From positions 1 through 64,000 of the forward strand of contig NZ_NFHT01000011.1 in assembly GCF_002161445.1 (NCBI RefSeq): DNA of 64,000 bases. The letters are read 5' to 3'. Positions 8,219 through 16,386 of the stretch are shown here, in pieces. Below the pieces are notes generated by a model. That model was given only the letters and a program-made list of their open reading frames with translations, had not been told where the DNA came from and made no database searches. The position numbers and the translations under genes were made by a program. Position 1 is the stretch's first letter; every line of letters starts with the position of its first letter. The DNA comes from Alistipes sp. An66. Its GTDB lineage: Bacteria; Bacteroidota; Bacteroidia; Bacteroidales; Rikenellaceae.

Positions 8219-9942
8219 TATTTGGTCATGTTGAAGTCCTTGACGCCGAAGACCTCGGTCGAAACCTCGCCGAGCCAGCCGCACTGCTGGTTGACGGCAA
8301 CCTGAATCTTCACGAAGTCGATGTATTTCAGGTCGGCCGCCCGCCCGTCAAAGGTGACGGCATTCGAAATCTTGAAGTGGTTGTCGGCCGGCGCCGCATT
8401 GTAGTTGCCGTCATCGGTCAGGCGGTCGACCGGGCTGAAATTGTCGGCATAACCCCAGTCGAAGGCCGGATTGACCCAGTAGGTTCCGTTCCCGGACTGA
8501 TCGTAGCTGCGCGATTTGAGACACGGGCCCCGCAGCGTGTAGCTGTCCGCGGCAACCCACGCCGGATAGTAGTAATCCTGCTGGTGGAACGCGCCGAGAT
8601 ATTCGATAGTGCCGCTTTGTCCCCGGTTGTCGCTCCACGCAACGTTCATCTTCGGGGCCGAAGGGCGGTAATAGGTGACGGCATAGTCCCGGAGGGTCTC
8701 CTCCTTGCCGTACTCCGATCCGCGGAGCTCGTACCAGGTGTCGTTGGGAAGGCCGTCGCCATTCTCGTCCTGCATGACCCAGACGATGCCCGGTTCGGAC
8801 GAACCGTCGAAGGCGTTGCCCGTGATGGAGATGTTGTAGTCGCCGTCGTTGTCGATGCTGTGGTCGAACCCGACGACGAGGCAGCCCCCGAACCCGCCCA
8901 GCGAAACGTAGGACTTTTGGGCCAGACAGCTCTCGGCATAGGCGCAGGCCTCCTCCATGGTCGTTGCCGTGCAGCGTTCGTTGACGAACTGCCCGGGAGC
9001 CGGCAGGAACTCGTACACCTTGTTGCAGAACACCTGACTGCTGCCCGAACGGGGCCGATAGTAGGTCCCTTCGGCCGGACAGACGTTGACCGTGAAGAGC
9101 TGCGAGGCGGTGAGGAATCCGTTTTTCATTTCGAGTTTGACGGCATGCGTCCCTTCGCGTTCGGCCGCATAGGCGTATTCGGGGCTGTCGCTCTCCTGTA
9201 CGGCCTTGCCGTCGACGCTCCACGTATAGACGGCGTCGAATGCGTTTTCGACATCCAGGACCCGTATGCGGATCGTGCGGCCCACGGATACGTTGTAGGA
9301 GCTCTGCTCGAAGGTCCAGGCGAAGCCGATCTCCGCGGCACTCCGCACGTGGACCGGGAATTCGATGGAATCCGACCCGTCCTCGTTGCGCGTATCCAGA
9401 CGCAGCACATAGTCGCCCCGCTCCGTCGCGGAGAAAACATAATTCCGTTCGTCGCCGACCGGCTTCCCGTCGAGTGTCCAGCGGAATGCGGTTTCGAGCG
9501 CCGAGGCCACCTGCGGATTGAGCGACAGCTCCGAGCCGAGCAGCACGGTGAACCCTTTGTCGGAGCCGGGCAGCGAGATGGTCGGCGGGGTCAGGTCGAG
9601 CACGTCGATGCGCAGCTCCTCTTCGTCCGTACCGCCGCGATTGGTCACCGTAAGGGTAATGTAGTAACGTCCGCTCCGCTCCGAAGCGAACTTCAAGGTC
9701 GGCCCGGTTCCGAGCACTTCGTTGTCGAGCCGCCAGGTGAAGGTCGCCTCCCCGGCGTTCTCGTATCGCGGGCAAATCTCGATCTCGCGCCCGGCCTTGA
9801 CCGTGTAGACCGATGTCGGGCTGTCGAGCGTGATCACCGGAGGCTCGGGAAGCGGCTCCTCGGGGCCACACTCGGTGCAACCGGCGAGCAACAGGAAGGC
9901 AAGGGTTGCGAGGATGCGCGACAGGTATTGTCTCATATTCAT
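8218..9942 (-). CDS. PKD-like repeat surface lipoprotein in the B12 operon
   Basis: A 574-residue lipoprotein (lipobox LLLAGC). After a Pro-rich linker there are three consecutive PKD/Ig-like repeats of about 80-85 residues, each with a core like FTWRLDNEVLGTG, FRWTLDGKPVGD and YTWSVDGKAV. A C-terminal domain of about 270 residues follows (from about residue 300), rich in Asp/Asn/Tyr and containing DENGDGLPNDTWYELRGSEY. It sits between the DUF4988 protein and btuB and is translationally coupled to btuB. Bacteroides B12 loci encode further B12-binding lipoproteins (BtuH), and this protein could fill that role, but I did not recognise BtuH-specific sequence. Start 9942 or 9936; both give the signal peptide. 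Confidence 0.75.
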   Translation of the reverse strand: MNMRQYLSRILATLAFLLLAGCTECGPEEPLPEPPVITLDSPTSVYTVKAGREIEICPRYENAGEATFTWRLDNEVLGTGPTLKFASERSGRYYITLTVTNRGGTDEEELRIDVLDLTPPTISLPGSDKGFTVLLGSELSLNPQVASALETAFRWTLDGKPVGDERNYVFSATERGDYVLRLDTRNEDGSDSIEFPVHVRSAAEIGFAWTFEQSSYNVSVGRTIRIRVLDVENAFDAVYTWSVDGKAVQESDSPEYAYAAEREGTHAVKLEMKNGFLTASQLFTVNVCPAEGTYYRPRSGSSQVFCNKVYEFLPAPGQFVNERCTATTMEEACAYAESCLAQKSYVSLGGFGGCLVVGFDHSIDNDGDYNISITGNAFDGSSEPGIVWVMQDENGDGLPNDTWYELRGSEYGKEETLRDYAVTYYRPSAPKMNVAWSDNRGQSGTIEYLGAFHQQDYYYPAWVAADSYTLRGPCLKSRSYDQSGNGTYWVNPAFDWGYADNFSPVDRLTDDGNYNAAPADNHFKISNAVTFDGRAADLKYIDFVKIQVAVNQQCGWLGEVSTEVFGVKDFNMTK

Positions 9943-10025
9943 TTTCAGTTGGTTTGTCCGCCCCGGAACGGATATACCGCAACGGGGCGGCACATCCGTT
10001 CCGGATGGACAGGAGCGCATTCGGG

Positions 10026-11921
10026 TCAGAACGATGCCGTGAAGAAGAATCCCGCCGGGAAGTGGGTGTAGTTCCGGTAGTCGGCAACCATGGACGGGGT
10101 TCCCGCACCCAGATCGTACACCGAAATATCATTGGTGAGGAAACTCAAACCGTAGCCCAGAATCGTGTTGAAATAGTACTGCCCCGTTACGGGATGTACG
10201 GCCGGCATGTTGTAGATGATCCCCCAGTTCGCAATATTCGACTTCACGTCGCCCAGCGCCTCCGTGGTGTTCGACGTGAAATTGTGGCGGTAGATCGTCG
10301 AGGTGTTGTTGCTGAAATAAATCTCGTCGCCCTTGGCCGAGATACCCGGCGTGGAGCTCCACCCCAGAGAAACGCCCCCGTCGGTCAGCGTGTGCTTGTC
10401 CATCGTGTAGTCCGCGGCCGAGAGCTTGACGATCTGGGCCGGACTGGTCGAGCACGAAACCCACAGGTAGCCCTCCTCGTCGGATTTGATCACGCCGGTT
10501 ACGGTGCCATCCATCTCGATCTTCTTCACGAGCACACCGTTTTCCAGCACGAGGATCGCCCTGTTGCCCGGAACGAAGACCTTGCCGCTGACCACGGCCA
10601 TGCGGTTTTTCAGCGTGCCTTTCGCGTTGGCAACAGACGTGAATTTCCGCGTATCAAGGTCCAGCGTCCAAACGCCGGCATTGTCCCGGATGTAGACCGT
10701 GTTCCCGACAACAGCGATATGAGAGGGCCAGAACAGCCGCGACAACTCCTCCTTGCCGAACTTTTTCGTATTTTTGAGCGTTCGGGCCTCCGCCTCGACC
10801 AGGAGGCCGTCATTGCCGCCGTTCTGCGAAATGATATACATCTTGCCTCCCGAAATGAAGAGGTCCTGCGCCACGTTGCCCAGCTCCGAACCGTTCATCC
10901 GCCAATAGGCATAATCGATCACGCGACCGTCGGCCGTGATGTAGATAATCGAACCGTTTTCGGACGTCATGTTCCCCTCGTTGAGCACGAACGTCGCCTT
11001 GGGGTCGGAGAAATCCACGGCACAGATGCGGGCCGAAGCCAAGACCGTCCGCCCTTCGCCGTCGACGGCGACAAGCGAAAGAACCCCCTCCGTGTAGTAC
11101 GTTCCGGAGAACGAGGGAGCCGTCACCTTGACACTCCTGGTTTTCGAGTCGATCTCGGCCGACCATCCCTGCGGTACGTTCATCAGATCGGCAGCCTTTA
11201 CCGCGCCCGTAAACGAGAGGGTTTTCTCTTCGCCGAAGGCGAACAGGAAGTAATTGTCCACGTCGGTCGCACCCAGCGGCAACTCTTCGGGATAGATGAA
11301 CGCGAATCCTGTCGCCGAGGTTTTCGGGATGATGATGGTCGTCTTGCCGTCGGCCAGCGTGAAGATCACTTCGGCATCGCCGTCCTGCACGTCGGAGAAG
11401 ATCGAATCGCCGCCCGAACCTTCGGCCTTGACGCCCATCGAGGTCCACTTCTGTCCGCCGTCGGTCGACATCTCCCACTCTTTCGTATCGGGATTGATGC
11501 GCAGCTGCGGAGTGATGCCGTCCGCACCTTCGGCCTTGACCTTATGGCCGTCGACCTCGACGATCTCACCGTCGAGCGCCCAATAGTAGAGCCCCTCCTC
11601 GCCTTTTACGACGGAAAGTGCCGGGACATTGGTCCCGCTTGCGCCGTTGGTAATCGTCACCTTCGTATCGTCCGAAAAATGGATGGTATAGCCGTCGGCT
11701 GTCTCGACGACGGAAGTTATCGTCACATTCTGTTGCAGGGCCTTCACCAGTTTTTGAACCGCCTCGATGTCCGTGTTGGCATTTCTTACAGCTTGTTCCA
11801 GGACCTTCATCCGCCCGTCCAGATCATTTACCGCACTCCACAAATCCTTGTCGTCATACGAACAACTCCATGTTACAAGGTCCAGCAGGGCGATCGCAAA
11901 AAAGGCAAATAGTTTTTTCAT
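10026..11921 (-). CDS. DUF4988 plus BtuG-like (DUF5074) propeller lipoprotein, first gene of B12 operon
   Basis: A 631-residue lipoprotein (lipobox TWSC, Cys20; mature start CSYDDKD has the acidic surface-export pattern). Residues 25-55 form a short coiled coil (LDGRMKVLEQAVRNANTDIE). Residues about 60-150 are a DUF4988-type beta domain. A linker domain follows to about 310, then a propeller beginning FVLNEGNMTSENGSIIYI, which clearly parallels the BtuG propeller start (FLLNEGNMGSNKATLDYF). It is therefore a longer BtuG relative on a stalk. Riboswitch control and position argue for corrinoid capture at the surface; ligand binding is inferred. The start at 11921 gives a proper signal peptide. 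The frame is open upstream through the 5' UTR, but that is not coding. Confidence 0.8.
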   Translation of the reverse strand: MKKLFAFFAIALLDLVTWSCSYDDKDLWSAVNDLDGRMKVLEQAVRNANTDIEAVQKLVKALQQNVTITSVVETADGYTIHFSDDTKVTITNGASGTNVPALSVVKGEEGLYYWALDGEIVEVDGHKVKAEGADGITPQLRINPDTKEWEMSTDGGQKWTSMGVKAEGSGGDSIFSDVQDGDAEVIFTLADGKTTIIIPKTSATGFAFIYPEELPLGATDVDNYFLFAFGEEKTLSFTGAVKAADLMNVPQGWSAEIDSKTRSVKVTAPSFSGTYYTEGVLSLVAVDGEGRTVLASARICAVDFSDPKATFVLNEGNMTSENGSIIYITADGRVIDYAYWRMNGSELGNVAQDLFISGGKMYIISQNGGNDGLLVEAEARTLKNTKKFGKEELSRLFWPSHIAVVGNTVYIRDNAGVWTLDLDTRKFTSVANAKGTLKNRMAVVSGKVFVPGNRAILVLENGVLVKKIEMDGTVTGVIKSDEEGYLWVSCSTSPAQIVKLSAADYTMDKHTLTDGGVSLGWSSTPGISAKGDEIYFSNNTSTIYRHNFTSNTTEALGDVKSNIANWGIIYNMPAVHPVTGQYYFNTILGYGLSFLTNDISVYDLGAGTPSMVADYRNYTHFPAGFFFTASF

Positions 11922-12092
11922 CTCTGTTATTTTTAATTGGGTAATGTCCAGAACAAAACAGAAAATGCCCGCCGAAGGTTCCATACCCCCGACAGGCAGA
12001 CGTGAAGACAAAGAGACATGCAGAGTCGGCGCAAGGTGGCTTCTCCTCACGCCGCGAAGTGGTCCATTATGTCGTATCCCTGTCATCATCCG

Positions 12093-12312
12093 AATCACGA
12101 GCGGTGATTGCACGACGGGAAACGCAGAAAAATAAGGGAAGGGACGTTCCGACGAACGGCGACCGGACCCTTTGATTCCGACCCGAAACCCGCGGGTGCA
12201 AATCAGTGGTGACTGCACAACGGGGGATACGGACAAATCAAATCAGGGAGAAGCGTCGCGACAACGACGACCCGGCATTTGATTCCAACCCGAAACCCGC
12301 GGGTGCAAATCA
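12093..12312 (-). repeat. Two tandem ~107-nt repeat units in the B12 operon leader, predicted structured RNA
   Basis: Units 12201-12307 and 12093-12200 each begin, on the transcribed minus strand, with TGATTTGCACCCGCGGGT and end with CCGTyGTGCArTCACC. The first ~35 nt are almost identical, while the middle has diverged. TGAT-TGCAC at the unit start can pair with GTGCA-ATCA (unit 12093-12200) or GTGCA-GTCA (unit 12201-12307), closing each unit with a 9-bp stem and one bulge. Each middle holds a different hairpin at the same place: CGTCG..CGACG in one, CGTTC..GAACG in the other. Pairing kept while sequence changes suggests RNA structure. The units lie between the riboswitch and the first gene. 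Confidence 0.6.
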
Positions 12313-12320
12313 TTCGTTAA

Positions 12321-12490
12321 GGCAGGTCTTCTGACTCGTCCCGTTTATCACGCCTTCCCGGTATGACCCAGTGGCAAAGATTTGGATAAACAACTTCTCC
12401 CGAAGGAGGGGACTTACAGCAGCGAGTACTGTTCCGGATTCTCACCGGATTCCCTTTTCATCCTGTCCGGACTGCCGGACAAGAACCTTG
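12321..12490 (-). ncRNA. Cobalamin riboswitch
   Basis: On the minus strand the conserved B12-aptamer segments appear in order: AAGGGAATCCGGTGAGAATCC, then ACAGTACTCGCTGCTGTAAG, GCCACTGGGTCATACCGGG, AAGGCGTG and the B12 box GTCAGAAGACCTGCC. This is the AdoCbl-type riboswitch core. It lies about 400 nt upstream of the first ORF of the uptake operon and should switch the operon off when intracellular cobalamin is plentiful. The expression platform is not obvious, because the intervening leader holds the tandem units. Confidence 0.95.
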
Positions 12491-12497
12491 ACGGGGG

Positions 12498-12505
12498 CAA
12501 AGGTA
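12498..12505 (-). promoter_or_regulatory. Promoter -7 element of the B12 operon
   Basis: TACCTTTG on the minus strand ends 8 bp before the riboswitch 5' end, so transcription would begin at about 12491 and include the whole aptamer. No good TTTG lies at the usual spacing, so the -33 is weak or absent. The 228 bp from 12496 to 12723 hold only this and the divergent heme promoter. Confidence 0.55.
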
Positions 12506-12664
12506 ATTATTTTTTTCAATGTTGTTATCCGCATAACAAAAAAATCCGGCGGGGCAAAAATCGGATGCCGGAAGGGGCGGACAATGTGAGAACGGAGAAA
12601 CACCCTGTAAATGTAGATACCCGCGGAGTACTCCGGAAGAGTCGGAAAATACTGAAAACTGGGT

Positions 12665-12696
12665 ATTGCCCGACCTCGGATCTTCGGGTAATTTTG
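12665..12696 (+). promoter_or_regulatory. Promoter of the heme (hmu) operon
   Basis: TAATTTTG at 12689-12696 preceded by ATTG at 12665-12668 with a 20-bp spacer. The start point would be near 12703, about 20 nt before the first ATG. No recognisable iron-regulator operator was identified by eye. Confidence 0.6.
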
Positions 12697-12723
12697 CAGT
12701 CGAAAACAAAAAATACAAACGAT

Positions 12724-13554
12724 ATGAAAATCAAATCTATTTTTATGATGTTATCCGTTGCAGCCTTGATGATGGGATGCGACAAAGATGAAAACGGTTC
12801 GAAAACGGTCGACTTTGCAGGCAGTTACAACGGCTATACGCTGGCCAGCTGCGACTATTTCCAAAACAGGATCTCACCGGACGAAACCGTCGTCATCACG
12901 AAAAATACGGACGGCTCCGCCTCCGTATCGTTCACCTCCGCCATGTGGGGTACATTCACCATCACCGATGCACAGGCGAGTATAAGCGGAAACGTCTGCT
13001 CCCTTTCGGGCAGCGGGCAGACGCAGATGGGCATGGGTGGAAGCACCTCGACCTACAAGTGCACCTTCACGGCCGAGATCAAGTCACAGACCGATGCCCG
13101 GATGGAGTTCAAGATTCCGGCGGTCATGGGCGGCATGACCCTTACGTTCCAGACGGGCGACGCCCCGGCCGACCTGCTGCTGGCCGGAACCTACGAAGGA
13201 TATACGGATGCCGACTGTGCGATGTTCCATGATCGTTATACCGATGGCGAAAGCGTAAAACTGACGGCCAACGGCGACGGCAGCGTGAAGGTTGTCTTCG
13301 AGTCCGACTTGTGGGGAACCTTTACTGTTGAGTCGGCCACTGCGACCAAAGAGGGCGAAGAGTACGTCTTTACGGGCAGCGGCAGCGTAGCCATGGGAAT
13401 GGGTGGCGGTCCGGCAACGGACTATGACTTTACGGTGAGCGGCTCGACCAATGCGGCGAAGGACGACTACTCCATCGTGTTCAAGGTGCCGGCCGTCATG
13501 GGAGGGCTGACCATCACGCTGCTGCCGGGAACGGCTCCCGCCACGGAAGAGTAA
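12724..13554 (+). CDS. Lipoprotein with two tandem calycin-like beta-barrel domains
   Basis: A 276-residue lipoprotein (lipobox LMMGC, Cys19; mature start CDKDENG carries the acidic surface-export pattern). It consists of an internal duplication of about 120 residues: repeat 1 runs from FAGSYNGYTLASCDYF to KIPAVMGGMTLTF and repeat 2 from LAGTYEGYTDADCAMF to KVPAVMGGLTITL. Each repeat has a Met/Gly strip (QMGMGG, AMGMGG). This matches the Bacteroidota calycin-like domain type. It is 25 bp upstream of hmuY in the same operon, so a heme- or porphyrin-related binding role at the surface is a reasonable guess but unproved. The start at 12724 is set by the signal peptide and promoter. Confidence 0.8.
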   Translation: MKIKSIFMMLSVAALMMGCDKDENGSKTVDFAGSYNGYTLASCDYFQNRISPDETVVITKNTDGSASVSFTSAMWGTFTITDAQASISGNVCSLSGSGQTQMGMGGSTSTYKCTFTAEIKSQTDARMEFKIPAVMGGMTLTFQTGDAPADLLLAGTYEGYTDADCAMFHDRYTDGESVKLTANGDGSVKVVFESDLWGTFTVESATATKEGEEYVFTGSGSVAMGMGGGPATDYDFTVSGSTNAAKDDYSIVFKVPAVMGGLTITLLPGTAPATEE

Positions 13555-13579
13555 CTCTACGGAAAAAGCGAGATTGGCC

Positions 13580-14233
13580 ATGAACTGCAAACAGGCTGGG
13601 CTGTTCCTGTCGGGAGCGACACTGCTGCTGTCGCTCCCGGCCTGCAACGGCATCTTCGAGGGTATTTATGATATGCCCACATCCGAGACCGGGAACGAAT
13701 ACGGGTTTATCCTTATCGACGAAGGAACCCGTACGGGACGGATCTATATCGACGCCACGGATTACACCGAATGGCATTATGTCGATCTGCACGACAAACA
13801 GGTGACAACGACACAGGTGGGTGACACGGCTCCCGAAACGTGGGATTTTGCCGTACATCGATACGACTCGAAGACCAACGGCGGCACCGTTTGGGAAAGC
13901 CAGGCGGGGGCTTTCGATGCGCTTCCCGCTCTGGAATCGGTTTCCGAAGAACAGTGGGTGGCCGATGAATGGACCACCGACCGCATCACGATCGACATGT
14001 CACAGATGATGGACGGAATCATCCTCTATGCCAAGGATTATTGGAACCCCACTCTTTCGCGCTGGCTCAATGTAGACACCTCGACCATGCCGCCGATCTA
14101 CACCCTTTCGGGGAAGATCTATCTGCTTCGTCTGAAGGACGGTACCTGTGCGGCCCTGCGTCTCGCAAACTTCATGAACGATGCTGCCGTAAAGGGTTAC
14201 ATGACCATTGACTACCTCTATCCCGTTGAATAA
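13580..14233 (+). CDS. hmuY: HmuY family heme-binding lipoprotein
   Basis: A 217-residue lipoprotein (lipobox LSLPAC). HmuY-family features include YTEWHYVDLHDKQV near the N-terminus, then TWDFAVHRYDSKTNGG, and the C-terminal YTLSGKIYLLRLKDGTCAALRL strand pair. In Porphyromonas, HmuY is a hemophore-like lipoprotein that takes heme and hands it to HmuR. Its stop codon overlaps the hmuR start (TAATG), indicating translational coupling. ATG 13574 is also in frame; 13580 is preferred for a compact signal peptide. Which residues ligate heme cannot be decided from the sequence alone. Confidence 0.88.
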   Translation: MNCKQAGLFLSGATLLLSLPACNGIFEGIYDMPTSETGNEYGFILIDEGTRTGRIYIDATDYTEWHYVDLHDKQVTTTQVGDTAPETWDFAVHRYDSKTNGGTVWESQAGAFDALPALESVSEEQWVADEWTTDRITIDMSQMMDGIILYAKDYWNPTLSRWLNVDTSTMPPIYTLSGKIYLLRLKDGTCAALRLANFMNDAAVKGYMTIDYLYPVE

Positions 14234-16383
14234 TGATGAAACTGCTGGTACTATCTCTTTTGGGATTGCTGTTTACGCTGCAGACGCAGGCTCAATACAA
14301 GATCTCCGGTACCGTTTCGGACATGGCAGGCAGACCGCTCACCGGAGCGGCCGTTACCGTAAAGGAATTGCCGTCGCTCGGGGCCGTGGCCGACACGGAG
14401 GGTCGTTATGAAATTGCGCTTCCGGGCAAAGAGACGTATACGCTTTGCGCCTCGTTTGTCGGCTACGAATCGGCCAGCGAAAAGATCGCTGCCGGCCAGA
14501 CCAGACCCTTGAATTTCCGGCTCGCGGAGGGCTCCACGATGATGGATCAGGTGGTGGTGACGGCCACCCGTACCCCGAAATTGTTGAAAGATGTCCCGAT
14601 TGTCACCCGAGTCATCTCTGAGGCCGATATCAAACAGGTCGATGCTACCCATATCGGCGACCTGCTGCAAAGCGAGTTGCCGGGCATCGAGTTCTCCTAT
14701 TCGATGAACCAGCAGGTTGCGCTTAACATGTCGGGCTTCGGCGGCAACTCGGTGCTGTTTCTCGTCGACGGTGAGCGGCTGGCGGGCGAAACGCTCGACA
14801 ACGTCGATTACAGCCGTCTGAACATGGACAATGTCGGGCGCATCGAGATCGTCAAGGGGGCCGTTTCGTCGCTCTACGGCTCGAATGCCATCGGCGGCGT
14901 GGTGAACATCATCAGCAGGGAGTCGCAGGAGCCGTGGTCGGTCAATCTGAACGGTCGTTACGGAGCCCACAACGAGCAGCGTTACGGTGGGTCAGTCGGA
15001 TTCAATCAGGGCCGGTTCAATTCGATGACCAACGTGCAGTACACTTCGATCGACGCCATCGACCTCTCGAAGGGAACCGACAACGCAGAGGTCGGCGATT
15101 ACAGCACCATATTCGGCAATTCGTCGCTCAACATCAAGGAGCGGCTCGTCGTCACGGCGGCCGAAGGTTTGAAATTCACGGCCCGGGCAGGTTACTTTTA
15201 CCGCGAGCGCGACGCTTCGGAAAGCATCAAGGACCGCTACCGCAGCTTCTCGGGCGGACTGAAGGGCAACTGGGCGATTACGCCGTCCGATGATCTGGAA
15301 CTCTCCTATACCTTTGACCAGTACGACAAGAGCGACTATCTGGTTCCCACGTCGCGAGACGTGCGCGATTACAGCAACGTGCAGCACACACTGCGTACGC
15401 TCTACAACCATACGTTCTCCGGGAAACACATCCTCACCGTCGGCGGAGACTACATGCGAGACTACCTGATGTCCTACCAGTTTACGGACAACGGCAGCCA
15501 TACGCAGCATACGGCCGATGCCTTCGCACAGTTCGACTGGAACCCGCACCGGAGATTCAACCTCATTGCGGGCCTGCGCTTCGACCATTTTTCGGCGGCA
15601 AATCTTTCGCACCTTTCGCCAATACTCGGCGTGATGTATAAGGTTGCAAACTGTTCGCTTCGGGCATCATACGCAGGCGGATTCCGCGCCCCGACCCTCA
15701 AGGAGATGTACATGGACTTTTACATGGGCAACATCTTCATGATCTACGGAAATCCGGAATTGAAAGCCGAGACAAGCCACAACTTTTCACTCTCGGCCGA
15801 GTATCTGAAAGGACAGCACAGTTTCACCGTAACGGGATTCTACAATCTGGTGGACAGCCGCATCACCACGGTCTGGAACCAGGAACTTGACGGACAGGTC
15901 TACACGAACATGTCGCCGCTGCAGGTGGCCGGAGCCGAGGCCAATGCGACGGGCCGCTACCCGTGCGGCATCTCGTGGCGCGTGTCGTATGCCTACACGC
16001 GCGAGATGATCGAACGGGGACAGCCGCTCCTCTCGTCGACGCGCCCCCATGCGGCCACAGCACGTCTGGCGTACGACAAGACGTGGAAAAACTACGGTTT
16101 GAGCATCGCTCTGTCGGGACGTTGGCTTTCGGCCGTCACGTGCGACGTCTATACCGAGCTGACCTCCTACGAGCAGACCGTGCGGCAGACCTATCCGGGC
16201 TATACGATCTGGAAATTGAGCCTTGCGCAGCATCTGTGGCGGGGCATGGATCTCACGCTGGCCGTGGACAACCTCTTCAACTACCGGCCCGACTACTATT
16301 ACAGCAACTCGCCCACGACCATCGGCACGACCGGCTCGGTGGGACTTTCGCTGAATCTCGAACAATTTTTCAAGCGTAAATAA
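14233..16383 (+). CDS. hmuR: TonB-dependent heme receptor HmuR
   Basis: A 716-residue outer-membrane receptor. A signal peptide ends at QTQAQ, followed by a carboxypeptidase-regulatory-like domain (about residues 23-100), a plug (VVVTATRTPKLLKDVP through GGVVNIIS) and a 22-strand-type barrel. The heme-receptor signatures FRAP (about residue 485) and NPEL (about 506) flank an invariant-looking loop, as in HmuR/HemR. It imports heme delivered by HmuY using TonB energy. Start 14233 or 14236 (two adjacent ATGs). hmuS follows after 3 nt. Confidence 0.93.
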   Translation: MMKLLVLSLLGLLFTLQTQAQYKISGTVSDMAGRPLTGAAVTVKELPSLGAVADTEGRYEIALPGKETYTLCASFVGYESASEKIAAGQTRPLNFRLAEGSTMMDQVVVTATRTPKLLKDVPIVTRVISEADIKQVDATHIGDLLQSELPGIEFSYSMNQQVALNMSGFGGNSVLFLVDGERLAGETLDNVDYSRLNMDNVGRIEIVKGAVSSLYGSNAIGGVVNIISRESQEPWSVNLNGRYGAHNEQRYGGSVGFNQGRFNSMTNVQYTSIDAIDLSKGTDNAEVGDYSTIFGNSSLNIKERLVVTAAEGLKFTARAGYFYRERDASESIKDRYRSFSGGLKGNWAITPSDDLELSYTFDQYDKSDYLVPTSRDVRDYSNVQHTLRTLYNHTFSGKHILTVGGDYMRDYLMSYQFTDNGSHTQHTADAFAQFDWNPHRRFNLIAGLRFDHFSAANLSHLSPILGVMYKVANCSLRASYAGGFRAPTLKEMYMDFYMGNIFMIYGNPELKAETSHNFSLSAEYLKGQHSFTVTGFYNLVDSRITTVWNQELDGQVYTNMSPLQVAGAEANATGRYPCGISWRVSYAYTREMIERGQPLLSSTRPHAATARLAYDKTWKNYGLSIALSGRWLSAVTCDVYTELTSYEQTVRQTYPGYTIWKLSLAQHLWRGMDLTLAVDNLFNYRPDYYYSNSPTTIGTTGSVGLSLNLEQFFKRK

Positions 16384-16386
16384 AGG

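Noticed and set aside
5016..10071. Long plus-strand open frames opposite the B12 operon
   Set aside because: They lie across three genes of recognised families, change frame with gene boundaries and carry no motifs.
11922..12236. Upstream open extension of the DUF4988 protein gene
   Set aside because: It translates the untranslated leader and its RNA-like repeat units. A signal peptide with lipobox begins at 11921.
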